From Tigriopus japonicus (Eukaryota; Arthropoda; Copepoda; Harpacticoida; Harpacticidae), in contig CM021313.1 of assembly GCA_010645155.1 (NCBI GenBank), positions 578,549-642,548 of the forward strand: 64,000 nucleotides of DNA. The letters run 5' to 3'. Below the pieces are notes generated by a model. The model was not told the origin of the DNA and searched no databases. It worked only from the letters and a program-made list of their open reading frames with translations. Made by a program: the position numbers and the translations under genes. Shown here one piece after another: positions 50,201 to 60,128 of this stretch; within the stretch, counting starts at the first letter, position 1; every line of letters begins with the position of its first letter.

Positions 50201-53200
50201 GAGATTCTCATTTCTAGACTTGGATCAGTTTGAAAACTTACTTGTGGAGGGTATTCAATCCAATCCAGAATTCCCTGTTCGGCGATCCAAAACCAGAGAT
50301 GTAATGGCTCAAATTCTGGGCAAAGTAATCCTAGAAAAAAAATATTCTGCTTTTGTTCGTTGCACCATTTATCGTTGATTATGTTATATCTGAGGATTCT
50401 AACTAGTTTTCTACAATCATTACTCATTCGTTAGTTTGAATTATTGACGTAATCTAAGTTAGGCTTTGTCTCAAAAACTGAAGACCTCTAAAATGCATTG
50501 CTTCTTTGAGCGGAATTTTCATCCAGGTTCAGTAAGTTTTTAACACCCACACACGAAGCATCTTTGTGGGTTCAATACCCAGATTCAGAACGCACCACAT
50601 TATTTTCAAATTGACCTCGTTGTAATATATTGGTCCATCCATTCTCACAATAAACATTGATGCCATTTTGACCCGACTCATGTGGGAAAATTGCATAAGT
50701 TCCAGGAGTAGTGGCTCCAAGTTGAAAAAGAGCTTCACAATCTCCCAAATCCGGCTCCGAATCTTAAGAAGAAGAAAATGCATGGCGCTTATTGCGTTAT
50801 TATTATTTCGTTATTATTATTTCACCTTGATTTCATTCAATTAATAACTTACTACTAATGTTCAATGTATAAACCGAGACTTCGTTGACGATGAAATGTT
50901 GCTCCTCAGCCTTAATGAGACCCTGAATAAAGATGTATTGCCCCCAAATGGGGTAGGTACATCTGATGACAGCCGCATTGAGTTGGATATCATCGATTGC
51001 CGTAACATTTCCACACAGAGTGTTGTTCTCTTGATTGAGGCTTTGATCTGATCCCAAGTCTGGATTTGTTCCAATTCGCACTTCGAAATTCTGCAAGAAC
51101 GAGCAGCATTCCTCTCGCCCGAAATAGACAATCACTTTGGAGATTCCGATGAATGATGGCAGATCGATTCGGAGACGTGGATAGTGATCCCCCTCTTCGG
51201 AGGTGTGTAATCCCACAAATGTGCCAGATGTGTTTGTTACAAGAATGTCGTCAATGGCAAGGAGAGGGCCGTGAAGAATGGGTTGATCTTGGTAAATAGA
51301 CATTGCGTCAGCGCTCCACAGTTCTTTGTCTGGCAACATAACTAACCAGAGAATTTAGAGTTCAAGATAAATCGCCGGTTTTAAGGTTTAGTAACGATTT
51401 TCCAGCCTTACACTCCCGTGATGCCTGTCGTTGAATTTGTCCATTATTCAACAAGATCGGAGGACATTCCATATCTGAAAGTAAGAAACTTTGAGTAAAT
51501 TTGCTAACGTCAAAGCATGCCCGAAAGAAATTTTAATACCAGAAATGCAATTGGGTAAGGGATCAAAGTCAAAGTCATAGCTCTGGTTGACATTGCAAAC
51601 CGCTTCCATGTGAGTACGAAGTGGGTCTGTGTCTAATGTGAAACCAATTTCTTTGCAAGGATAAATCACCACTTGTCCCATGGTTAGTGGAAACTCGTGC
51701 ATTGAATAGGGATCATCGAAGCTGGGATCTTGAATCTTTGGAGGGTAACCACAGGATCCAGGAGGCACTAATAGTGAACAAACAATGATGGTATTATACT
51801 ACATCAATAAATTTATGTCATCTAATAAGATTTTTCACATTGGCATTGCCAGTCGGGTCTTGGATTGGCCCACGTTTCGTTCCATTGACAAATTGCCTCA
51901 ATGATGTCCGACACTTGTCCTTCAGGAGAGACCCACTTAAACCAAGGATCGTTGCAAACATAACTGTAAAAAAGGATCAAAGACTGAAATATTCAAAGGG
52001 CAATGGGACATTTCAAAAATAGCCATTTTTTACCTTACTCTGTCCTCAAATTGATATGCAATCACCGAATCGTAATCCCATTGTGAATCTCCTATTGGAT
52101 CCATTGGAACACTTATATTACAATATTTCGTGGACACACACGTTTCAAACTGACTAGGTACAGAGAAGTTTCCTTGATCCGTACAAAAAACATTTATTTC
52201 CAAGTTCCTTTCATGATCGTAGATTGGAAACGTATTTTCGGCACATTTGTAGGATGCATTTTCTCCGATAGGAACCAAAAGACTATATGTTGTCGTTGGT
52301 TCCGCAATCGGCGTGTCAGTCGGATAAAAGAGGTCCAAATTGTGGGACGATTTCAAAACGGGTAGATCCCCTCCCAAGCAATGAGAAACTGAAACAGATC
52401 ACCATTTCAAGCTGATCGAAGGATCCAACTAAAATCATAGTTACCCCTGCATTCGTAGTCATCAATGGAGGAGCTCCAATTCGTGTTCCAATGGCAAAAG
52501 AAAACGACCTTTCCAATTTGGGCTTGCGTACTAATCTTTGTGAGAGCGAAACCAGCCGAGCAAAAATACCTAATGATTAATACGTAGATTGTCTTCAGTG
52601 ATGAAGGTTATGCTATGCTTTTCTTTAGTCATACCACGTCCAATTGCCGTTTCTGTAAATGTCGTTTGGTGATCCCGATCGCAGCATGTTTGCTTTGGGG
52701 TCTGGTAATTTTGAATAATCGCAAGTCACGTGATCCAAACATTCAAATATGGGAACTGTGAGAGACTCTCCAAATGTGGTATCATTTCGACAAGGAAGTC
52801 TGACGCGATCCAAAGACTCCTTATTCGATTTCGGGTAAGTTCCATCCCGACAAAAGTATTCCACATAACTTCCAAAAGGGACTCTGAAGGAGTAGGTTCC
52901 TAAGGAACTATCAGGAAGTTGAACCACGTTGTTATAAAAGACGTCGAGAGAGTGTGTGTCTCGAAAATTTGACAAGTTCGCCCCATCGCAAAACATCGCT
53001 GTTCAAGAAAAAGAACGGAATGCAAATGTCACCTTACAACTAAACGATTACTCCAAGTGAGTTCCAATTTACGTTTGCAAGTTAAATCCGAAAGATTCGC
53101 CACGCTCCAGGACTTGTCCCATTGACATGTGGTAACCACTGAAGGGATGACATCTTGACTAGCCAACTCCACCAATTCATAGTCGGCCTCACAATCATAT

Positions 53201-54079
53201 CTGATTTTCAAACAGAAATTCTTATTTATAGCCTTAAAACTTTTGCTACTGTGAATTGTGGGGGCTTGGGTCGAAGGTTTGAGCCTCGCCCGGCCTGCGA
53301 AGCTAGTCTTCCAGTTTTTCTGATAGGTATTCTCATGTCTCATGAAGACAGTTTTGTTTTAATATCAACTTGTGAGAATCTCTGATTGAAGATGCTAATT
53401 GATGAAACTAGGGCGAAAAAAATTGTTGAGGTCGAATTCATGATTATTAACTTTTTGTCGATTGTCCTAAATTTACAAACCAACGTGACAATGCTGTAAA
53501 ACAAGTGTTCGAATAATCAAATTATGCAATACAAATTGTGGAATGACTAATATGCTTCCGAACTTACTCAATGGATTCCTGGAAATTGAAAACCGTGCTT
53601 AAGGTGTTTCTGACCATGTTGTCAATCACAATTGGTGGGAATCCGCACTTGACAGAGGACAAACATTGTTCAAACGATTCCGGAATGTCGTATTGGCCAG
53701 TATTTAGGCAAATCACATCAATGGACAGGTGAAGATCTCGGTCTGACTCCGGAAATGTGGATGCCTTGCATTTGTAGCTGAGAATGTCACCAAAATTGTG
53801 CTCTCCCGTGTAAGTGGTTTCAAACAACGGAACGAGGTTGCCAGAGTCGTCGTAAAGTTCCAAATTGTGGGATGCAGCCATATTCGGGAGGTTTTCTGCC
53901 AAACACGCGCTACCTGTAAAGGTTCATGTATCTGAATCAATGAATTCTTTGATGAAATAGAAAAATGAGCTCTTTTACGCTCGCAAGTCCCAAGGGCGGA
54001 CCAAGATCCTCCAGAGCAAACGATGTTCATCGTTGATTGGCCATTGGAACTGAATGTATACCCTCTATCACACGTGTAA
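44271..54079 (-). CDS. Multi-domain sushi/fucolectin/fibrinogen-like extracellular mosaic protein, 5' end missing
   Basis: I traced 29 consecutive minus-strand exons by splice sites and reading phase, from 53979-54079 down to 44547-44708, all mutually consistent, for about 1,870 residues. Order: a partial CCP and then several CCP/sushi modules (51540-54079); a short Cys-containing exon (51412-51474); an FTP fucolectin-type domain (50853-51341); a fibrinogen-related domain in four exons (49343-50762); further CCPs with one unassigned domain (46720-49272); a weakly galectin-like region (44773-46643); and a last CCP half (44547-44708). CCP units show the usual four Cys and late Trp (for example CQWDKSW, CHWNTNW, CQWNETW). 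Breaks between modules are phase 1 and breaks inside CCPs mostly phase 2, the classic shuffled-module layout. The role is probably secreted carbohydrate or microbe recognition; this is inference. No signal peptide exon was found between 54080 and the UTP18 stop. The 3' end is ambiguous: a spliced last exon 44271-44470, or read-through to a stop at 44383 with AATAAA at 44302. Confidence 0.85.
44302..44307 (-). terminator. Candidate polyadenylation signal AATAAA
   Basis: AATAAA on the minus strand, 76 nt beyond the alternative stop at 44383 of the mosaic gene. If it is the true signal, the last intron is not used and the C-terminus is the read-through form. Confidence 0.45.
44773..46643 (-). 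other. Galectin-like domain exons, weak assignment
   Basis: Exons: 46554-46643, 46265-46482 and 44773-44989. The text after a CCP-like start (HCEHIPEPPVSSGMKF) gives a predicted beta sandwich of short strands, with GERFKLVVGFNRNRYKFNIK followed by a turn and IENIIFKS. This resembles the second half of galectin or other concanavalin-like folds (an FEI-type strand, then a KF.V strand). The canonical galectin WG.E motif is not obvious, so a different lectin-like fold remains possible. The intron before the last exon (44990-46264) carries a hAT element. Confidence 0.4.
45252..45978. mobile_element. 711-bp hAT-type element in an intron of the mosaic gene
   Basis: The element occupies 45260-45970. 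Terminal inverted repeat TAGAGCGGCCGAAAATATTT at the left, with its complement at the right end. The 8-bp duplication GTGATGAT is at 45252-45259 and 45971-45978. The interior is very AT-rich with many AAATATTT motifs. No transposase. It lies within intron 44990-46264. Confidence 0.9.
46720..49272 (-). other. Middle CCP block with an unassigned inserted domain
   Basis: Exons: 49197-49272, 49023-49138, 48867-48955, 48670-48802, 48327-48610, 47915-48266, 47636-47857, 47365-47576, 47049-47268, 46899-46983 and 46720-46841. CCP text is plain (CQFNGNWSSDFGACV, CLWNQTW, CQWNTTW). The two exons 48327-48610 and 47915-48266 carry about 170 residues of beta-rich sequence I cannot assign, starting like a CCP (FCPKLEPPITWNGTAYLDK) and ending as a CCP. 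A 96-nt intron (47269-47364) is in frame without a stop; its acceptor could also be nine bases upstream at 47278. Confidence 0.8.
49343..50762 (-). other. Fibrinogen-related domain (FReD)
   Basis: Four exons: 50596-50762, 50242-50330, 49920-50180 and 49343-49506. Landmarks in order are DCEALFQLGATTPGTYAIFP, the NVYCENGWTNILQR core, REFWIGLNTLHK, DVRLKIEM, the calcium-site-like KFSAKDRDYDE, HCADYYQTSGWW (across the splice) and the last Cys in GDCMMANPFGQNW. The order and spacing match ficolin or tachylectin-type FReDs, which bind acetylated sugars on microbes. The donor of the first exon is GTGCGT at 50595; a donor three bases earlier would give the same frame. Confidence 0.88.
50853..51341 (-). 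other. FTP (fucolectin/tachylectin-4/pentraxin-1) lectin domain exon
   Basis: One 489-nt exon encodes the domain. Family landmarks are LRIDLPSFIGISKVIVYF, the double Cys in REECCSFLQNFEVRIGTNP, NNTLCGNV, GQYIFIQG and the closing NEVSVYTLN. FTP domains bind fucose through a His and two Arg residues with a bound calcium; I did not assign those individual ligands here. The domain sits between a short CCP-like exon and the fibrinogen domain. Confidence 0.85.
51412..54079 (-). other. N-terminal CCP/sushi block of the mosaic gene
   Basis: Exons: 53979-54079, 53568-53913, 53073-53200, 52635-52998, 52445-52569, 52034-52388, 51839-51963, 51540-51767 and 51412-51474. A repeating pattern is visible three times: a long exon holding one complete CCP plus the start of the next, then a short exon of about 125 nt finishing it. 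The long exons share text such as ASHNLELYD, SSHNLDLFY and DTHSLDVFY near their starts, so this block grew by duplication of a two-exon unit. Long exons begin with the last two bases of a split codon, and paired exons keep symmetrical phases. Confidence 0.85.
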
Positions 54080-54573
54080 CTGTAATGATTTTAGTGAGCA
54101 TTAGCTTAATCAAACCCCTTTGGATAAGTAAGCTCCTTAATCAAGTGCCTTAAAACTATAACGCTCTTAAAACTAAGTTATGAAATCATTGATTCGTTAG
54201 CGAATCAGTGATTCCATTTGGTGCTAATTCTTAAAAGGAATATTATGACTAAGTATGATTAAAAAACGTAGATCCACTGGCACTAGGTTTGAATAATCCA
54301 ATCGAACTGACAAAACTCGGAAAGGATCTTTGAAAGAAAACTTGATCTATGAAAAACACATGCCAATCAACCGAAAGTTATTACAAGATTTGGCTTTCAT
54401 ACAAGTCTTCTTTAAGAGTCTGAAAAAAGTTTTACGGATCTTTGCCAAGTTTTCTTTGACAGGTGCAATCTCAAAACAAAAAAAAAGTTGAGAACGGCAA
54501 CAACACGAACTTTCAAGTGAGCAATCAATGTCAATCAACATATGGTTTATTTCGAGCATGATTCAAGTAACAC
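54080..54573. other. Gap between UTP18 stop and first traced mosaic exon
   Basis: 494 bp that ought to contain a promoter and the first exon(s) of the mosaic gene if it is complete. I found no signal peptide. A hairpin, AATCATTGATTCG and its near complement, lies at 54184-54213. The UTP18 polyadenylation signal is at 54546. Confidence 0.55.
54546..54551 (-). terminator. Polyadenylation signal AATAAA for UTP18
   Basis: Canonical signal 22 nt after the UTP18 stop codon on the minus strand. Confidence 0.7.
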
Positions 54574-57500
54574 TTAATAATTCTGATAGTGTTTCAACCT
54601 GAAAGGACAAAGAAAAATGACGATTAGTTATAAGGTATCTAGAAGCCACCGTAATGAACACCTCACCGATAGAGATTGGCCGCTCCACGGTTGTTTCCGA
54701 TGCTGAAGTAACCTCCATTCAACGAAAAATCAAAGCAATTTGGTCGTTTGAGGTTGAAATTCCAGCTGGGAAAGTTCTCAAAAGTGGTCATGGAAGGCAC
54801 ATGAAGTAACTTGACGGCATTTTCTTTGAACATGGATCGCGCAGCCAAAATTTCCGAAGTGGGATTAAATTTCACCTCACTGATTGAGGTGGTCAGATTG
54901 AGAAAAATCTTGTCGGGTTTGGGTCGAGAAACATGGAGTTTGTCCTTGGAATAGATATTGACCACACCGGCCGTCGAACCAGTGGCTAAGAAACGCGAAT
55001 CCGGACTCACTGCCAAAGCTGTGCCCTCAATACACCCATCGTCGTGGAAGCGATGAACGCAATCTCGAGCTCCAATGTCCCAAATGTAGACCTCACCGGA
55101 GCCTGAAAATGGTTTTGAATACCTTTTTTACACCTTTTCAAAGATTTACAAACGTTCTTTCTCATGATTGATTAATATCTTAAAAGCGGTCCAAAGGGCC
55201 TCGCTTTGTTTATAAAAATGTACGTCCTAAAATTACCCGCTTTCTTTTGTCGTAAATTACTTGAACAAGTGGGAAAACATCTCTATATCCATTTTCTGAA
55301 CAATTACCTCCATGAGAAAAGAGCTTTTTTCCATCGGGAGAAAATGCCAGTGCCCTCACATCATCATTCATCTTCAAGGAAAAGGCTCGCGTTTTGGATC
55401 GGGAATGAAGGAAATGAATGTTCCCAAATCGACCTTGGAAGGCCAATAAGTCACCAGCGGGTGACACTTCGAACTTCTGCATGTTGAATTGTTCCAAGTT
55501 CTTGTTGATTCGAATTTTAGAGGTCACACCCTTCTCCATATCATAGGTATAAAAATGACCAAAGTGCTGGGATCCAACGATGAATTCCGAACCATCGGCC
55601 GAGAAATGGGCCGTTTTAATAGGGAAATCCTTGAAATTGACGCTCTGCATTTTAGGGTTTTGTTTCCCATCCACTTGGAACAGTGTGGCCGTTCCATTTT
55701 GACCCGCCACTAAGGATACTGTTGACTTGGGATGGAATTCCGTGCCCGTTATGACCGCACCTTGCCCGTAATCTGTCATATTGAGATCTTTGAGCTTCCG
55801 ATATTCAAGACGACCTTTGGCAATCGACTCTTGTTGACCTTTTTCAAGCATATCCGTGGTCTCCTAAGTGCATAAAGAGCGAGGATATCGTTAATACAAA
55901 GTTATGCAAGTCGCTGATGGATTCTTACCCTAAAAAATTCATCATCCGAGTCTTCGTCGTCTTGTTCGCGTTTTACGCTTAGATCCGCCCATTTAGGCGT
56001 GCCCACAATAGACAGGTATTTCTTGCGAATAAAATTCGAGTAGTTATCCGTGGATGTGTCCTTGGAGCCATGCTTGCCATGAGCTTTAGCATAGGTCGCA
56101 GCCACTTCTTTCACGCTGAGTGAAGTAAAAACAAAAGAGTCAGTCATATATCTTTGCGTTAAATACGTACATAACGAACTTTCTTACGTGGTCTGGTCAG
56201 ATTTATCTTCCCAAGCCGGTTTTCGGGCGGGGGTGCTCGAATAATCGTCACCCCAAAGAGCTTGGCCAAATTTGTCATCGGGGATCTTGGCCTCTTCAGT
56301 TTTCGTGGCCTCGGTTTTAACAGTTCCAGCTCCGAATAGGAACTTTTCCAAAAACCTGAGGAAGAGGAACATGAATCATGTATTCAAAGGATTTGAATTG
56401 ACTCTACGCCCTTCAGTTGAGCAGATTCATGTAACTGAAGGGAGAAGCTACTTTGGTAAAGGTAATTAATTCCCTTTGGTTTCAAGACCCATTCAGGGAA
56501 ATCTATGGCGATTATCTCTATTCAAAGTTTTCTGGTTTTGATTCACCACTAAACACCAAGTTCCACATAGATTGGCCCAAAGATCCATTAGCAACACCGC
56601 ACCGATTCCTTTGACACATGGATTTGCAGGTAGTAATAATAATGCATCAGTTTTGGACATATTGAAGTACCTCAAATGTTGAAGGAGGGACTCCAATCAT
56701 AACTGAAATTCTTTTTATGAATCTTTTCAAAGAGAATTTATTTAGCATTTCAGCCAAAAACCATTGTACGTCCTTGACCTTTCTAATCAACATTTGTGGT
56801 TCCTTAGTTTGTTCAAATCTGGTATATGATCGTTGGCATCTGAAAATCCATATATCTCATGTAATCTGCGAGCTGTTGCCACATAAACAGAACTAAAAAA
56901 GGTTTCGATGAAATTCAGGCCCCTTCCTCTACAGACCTGATTCCGTCCATGCCAACACTTCCGGAGAAGCAAAATTATATTAGAAAGTAAACGAGGAATA
57001 TTCCTGAAAGGAGCACAGGACACGCCCTAGCTCAAACGTTCTAAAAAGAAGTTTCTTTCTTGTGTAAACGTTATCCCGCTCAGGCAAAACACGGTGTGTT
57101 TTTTTAGCGTGAGCAGTCATTTTCAAATTCCCAAACTTTTTGAGACCAGTTTTGAGACGTAAATTCAATGCAGAACTTTAATTTGAATTCGGTTAAATAG
57201 GTCACGGGCAAAAACTCTATTATGCTAATTAAAACATACTTAAAAACAAATAAATGAAAATTTTCTTTGACTGAAGTCTTAGATGTACTAAGAGCAGTTT
57301 TGCTCTAAAATATTTCGGAAATCTATTAAGCGGATCTTTTTCAAACGGCTTTTTTGTTCATCATTCTCGAAGGACCCAACGGGAGGGTCGTTACACCAAT
57401 TTAAACAAACAGCTTAGTAGAATTCGACATTATTTTAGATAAACTCATCCATAATACTGCTTGAGGATTGTGTGGAAGAAAATGTTTAAAAATGTGTTTT

Positions 57501-58349
57501 TAAGCATGTTTTAAGTGATCATATATCGTTTTTTGCCCGTGAACTAATTAACAAAATTTAGATACAGATACGGTATTGCATTTACACCTCATAAGTGGTC
57601 TCAAAAGTTATCACTCAAAACTTATCACGCTCAAAAAAACACCGTGAAACCTAGGCTTGCTGCTTTTGTGACCAAATTGATGACAGTTTTTCTTCGCAAT
57701 AAAACATCAAGACATAAAGAAATTGATGACGCCCCTTTTGACTGTACTCTTTTAGGTCAGGTCAAATACGCCTCAATCATGAGCGTACTTACTTTTCGGC
57801 GTGCTCCGAGAACTGAGAGAGCTTGACTTTTTTCGCCGGAGGTTCCACTTGTTTCTTTTTAGGACTAGCTCCCTGAGATCCGGCGGCATCCTTTTCATCC
57901 TCATTCTCATCGTTTTCTTTTTTGACATCATCTTCCTCTTCTTCGCTCTCTTTTTCATCCTCGTCGTTATTCAAGCGCGTTTCAGCCTTTTCATCGGCTT
58001 CATCATCCGATCCGGACTCCGAATGAGGCTCTACCGGTTCGGGATCGGGTTCCGTGCTGATAAAGAAAAGCGGATGGTCCTCCGCCTCCGGCACCACCGG
58101 ACTTTTGACGGCCTTTTTAGTCGGGCTAATGGACGCGCCCGTCAGGGATCGCCGAGCTCGAGATGGAGTGGGACTGGCCTCCGTGGAGGCCGGAGAGCGC
58201 GTGCGGGCGCGTCGAGCCGAGTCGGGCGTTTGCTTGGCCGTTGAACGGGGCGAATGGCGAGCGCGAGGCTCACGACGTAACTTGTCCACGGTCTCCAGGT
58301 CCGGATTGACCGGGAGGGTACAGCTCCGACGGGAACTGCGGGTCCGCAT
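54574..58349 (-). CDS. UTP18: U3 small nucleolar RNA-associated protein 18 homologue
   Basis: Six exons on the minus strand: 57793-58349, 56188-56355, 55929-56115, 55308-55863, 54667-55102 and 54574-54598. All phases agree, giving 642 residues (human 556). The extra length is mostly an N-terminal basic/Ser-Pro then acidic region (RRARTRSPASTEASPTPS, ESEEEEDDVKKENDENEDE). Conserved blocks follow: FLEKFLFGAG, GDDYSSTPARKPAWED, KYLSIVGTPKWADL, then the WD40 propeller (FHPKSTVSLVAGQNGTATLF, DVRALAFSPDGKKLFSHGG, GEVYIWDIGARDCVHRFHDD, ALAVSPDSRFLATGSTAGVV, SEVKFNPTSEILAARSMF, CFDFSLNGGYFSIGNNRG). The last exon codes only RLKHYQNY. UTP18 belongs to the UTP-B part of the small-subunit processome and is needed for 18S rRNA maturation in the nucleolus. 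Intron 1 is 1.4 kb and carries an inverted-repeat element. Confidence 0.95.
57087..57649. mobile_element. 557-bp element with long terminal inverted repeats in UTP18 intron 1
   Basis: The element occupies 57090-57646. Both ends start CACGGTGT with a T-run, then AGCGTGA, and the similarity continues inward for about 150 bp (shared GTCACGGGCAAAAA-type text on the left and TTCACGGGCAAAAAA on the right). The flanks show AAA on both sides, consistent with a 3-bp duplication. There is no coding capacity. The superfamily is not determined; Chapaev- or CACTA-like groups are possible. Confidence 0.75.
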
Positions 58350-60128
58350 GATACGATCTTCGAATTTAAAATGGAATCACGACGGATATTTGACTTCGGT
58401 TGAACACGATGAATTTGCCATGTGGCTTTGTTGTTGTTTAGGGAAGCGTGTTCAGTCTTGACTCAACAGAGGGCGCGCTCTTCGTTTTTTATCGATCGGC
58501 TTCAGTAAATCTTTAGGCTTCAGCAAAAGGATCGTAGAATTTGATATTTCTACTCTAAATAAATCGGAGTTCAGTAATTGCAAAAGAAAGTGTTTGTCAA
58601 GCATCAATATTCATGAATAAACCTATCCCTTTTGAAATACTGGGTTCAGATTGGTATCAATATTGTACCCATACTTACTTTTTATCGTTACAACTTTCTG
58701 CACATCATGCGTCTTAATAATTTCTACGAACTTAACCAGTAAGAAGCAGTGAGAGAGTGCTGCCATAAATTGACATATTGTGCTGCTATTTCAAATATGC
58801 TTCAGCAAAATTAATAATTTTGTTTATTTGTTTTAGGTCATGGACAAAATCTACAATTTAAATCTCATTAAGAGAATTGCGAATTTCAAATGAATTTATA
58901 CGCACGAAAAAGGTTTTAGGTAAATAGTTGCTTCAACCAGCAATGGAACCAGTACGGGCATGACCGCGGGTTCGTTCATTCAAACAGCCAAAGCCGTGAT
59001 TATTGCAGGCAAATTAATACCACAAGTCACTAGGACTGGTCAAGCCTTGAATACGAACCGACAAACACCAGTGTTTATGAGCATTGATTGTTAATCGGTC
59101 GGTGGCGAATTCTTAACCTCTGCGCTCGGACTTAAAGCCTTCAAGGATCTAATGAGGATATCTTACTTTAATGTTGGACCAAAAGAGCTTTCGGTCGAAA
59201 TTTCGGTTACGGTTACGCCTAGCAAAACCAAAAACAGGCATGCACTTTCAAGGATGGAGTCTGACAAAAAAGTCGAAGACATTCTTTAGGTCCAAAAACT
59301 TACAAACTCCAATTTTTCAGTTTTTTTGAAAATTTACAATTGCGCCACGTCGTACACTCGTGAATTTTGTATATTATTATATTTCAGTCACCTGTTTTGG
59401 GTTTGAGTTTCGGTTAACTTTCATTCGGCCCAAACTTTCGGCTTCAGTTCAGCTCACTTTCTGTTTCAGTAAAATCCCTCATTCGGCCGAAACTTTTGGG
59501 TTTGGGTTAGGCCCTCTTTGGGCCGAAATTTTCGGTTTCGGTTAAGCCCCCTTTCGGCCCTTAAAGTCCCACCCACATCTATGCCAAAAGAGTTGAACGA
59601 AAAAAAGTCAAAGTTGAACATTTTTGGCAAAGGCGAAACGATTAAAATATTTGAGGATTGTGAGCATTTTAAATGCTCCTAGTTTCAAAATTCTTGAAAT
59701 ATTTGTCATTTACTTTTAATATCAATAAAACTTCAAACTTTTTGATATTTCCATATACATAAACAAATGTAACTTCTAATACGGAATGAAAGATTATTTC
59801 AACAAAACATCACATAATGTACATTTTGAAAACATTTGAATTAAATAATGTTAAAAAGAAACGTTAAACAAAAATTATTGATTTCTTTTAGTTGTGCTAA
59901 AACCACGTCATATGTTAAAATGAACGCAGAAGGGCGATCCCTTCTTGCCATCGGAAGTAAATAAAATGCATCGATATTTCACCTTAAAACTGGGCGTGTA
60001 AACCAAGTGCTTTTGTAACGAGATTTTTGTAATGTGTATCCTTTTTCCTGAGAAATAATTAAAGGGTTGCAGCTTCTCCTTTTTTGGAAGAGGAATGGAT
60101 ACCGTAGTCCATTCTTTTGGCGGAACGG
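58350..60128. other. Region upstream of UTP18, no gene
   Basis: It should hold the UTP18 promoter at its left end. Apart from a degenerate hAT copy at 59171-59563, it is AT-rich single-copy-looking sequence without supported coding. Confidence 0.5.
59171..59563. mobile_element. Degenerate relative of the 316-bp hAT MITE
   Basis: The left end (GGACCAAAAGAGCTTTCGG, TCGAAATTTCGGTTACGG) and inner text (GGAGTCTGACAAAAAAGTCG) align with the element at 41812. The right end is a run of TTTCGG-type repeats. The termini and target duplication have decayed, so this copy is older. Confidence 0.75.

Noticed and set aside
54347..54559. 70-codon minus frame considered as first exon of the mosaic gene
   Set aside because: No signal peptide, and its donor-like site (ATCC|GTAAAA) is in the wrong phase for the exon at 53979-54079.
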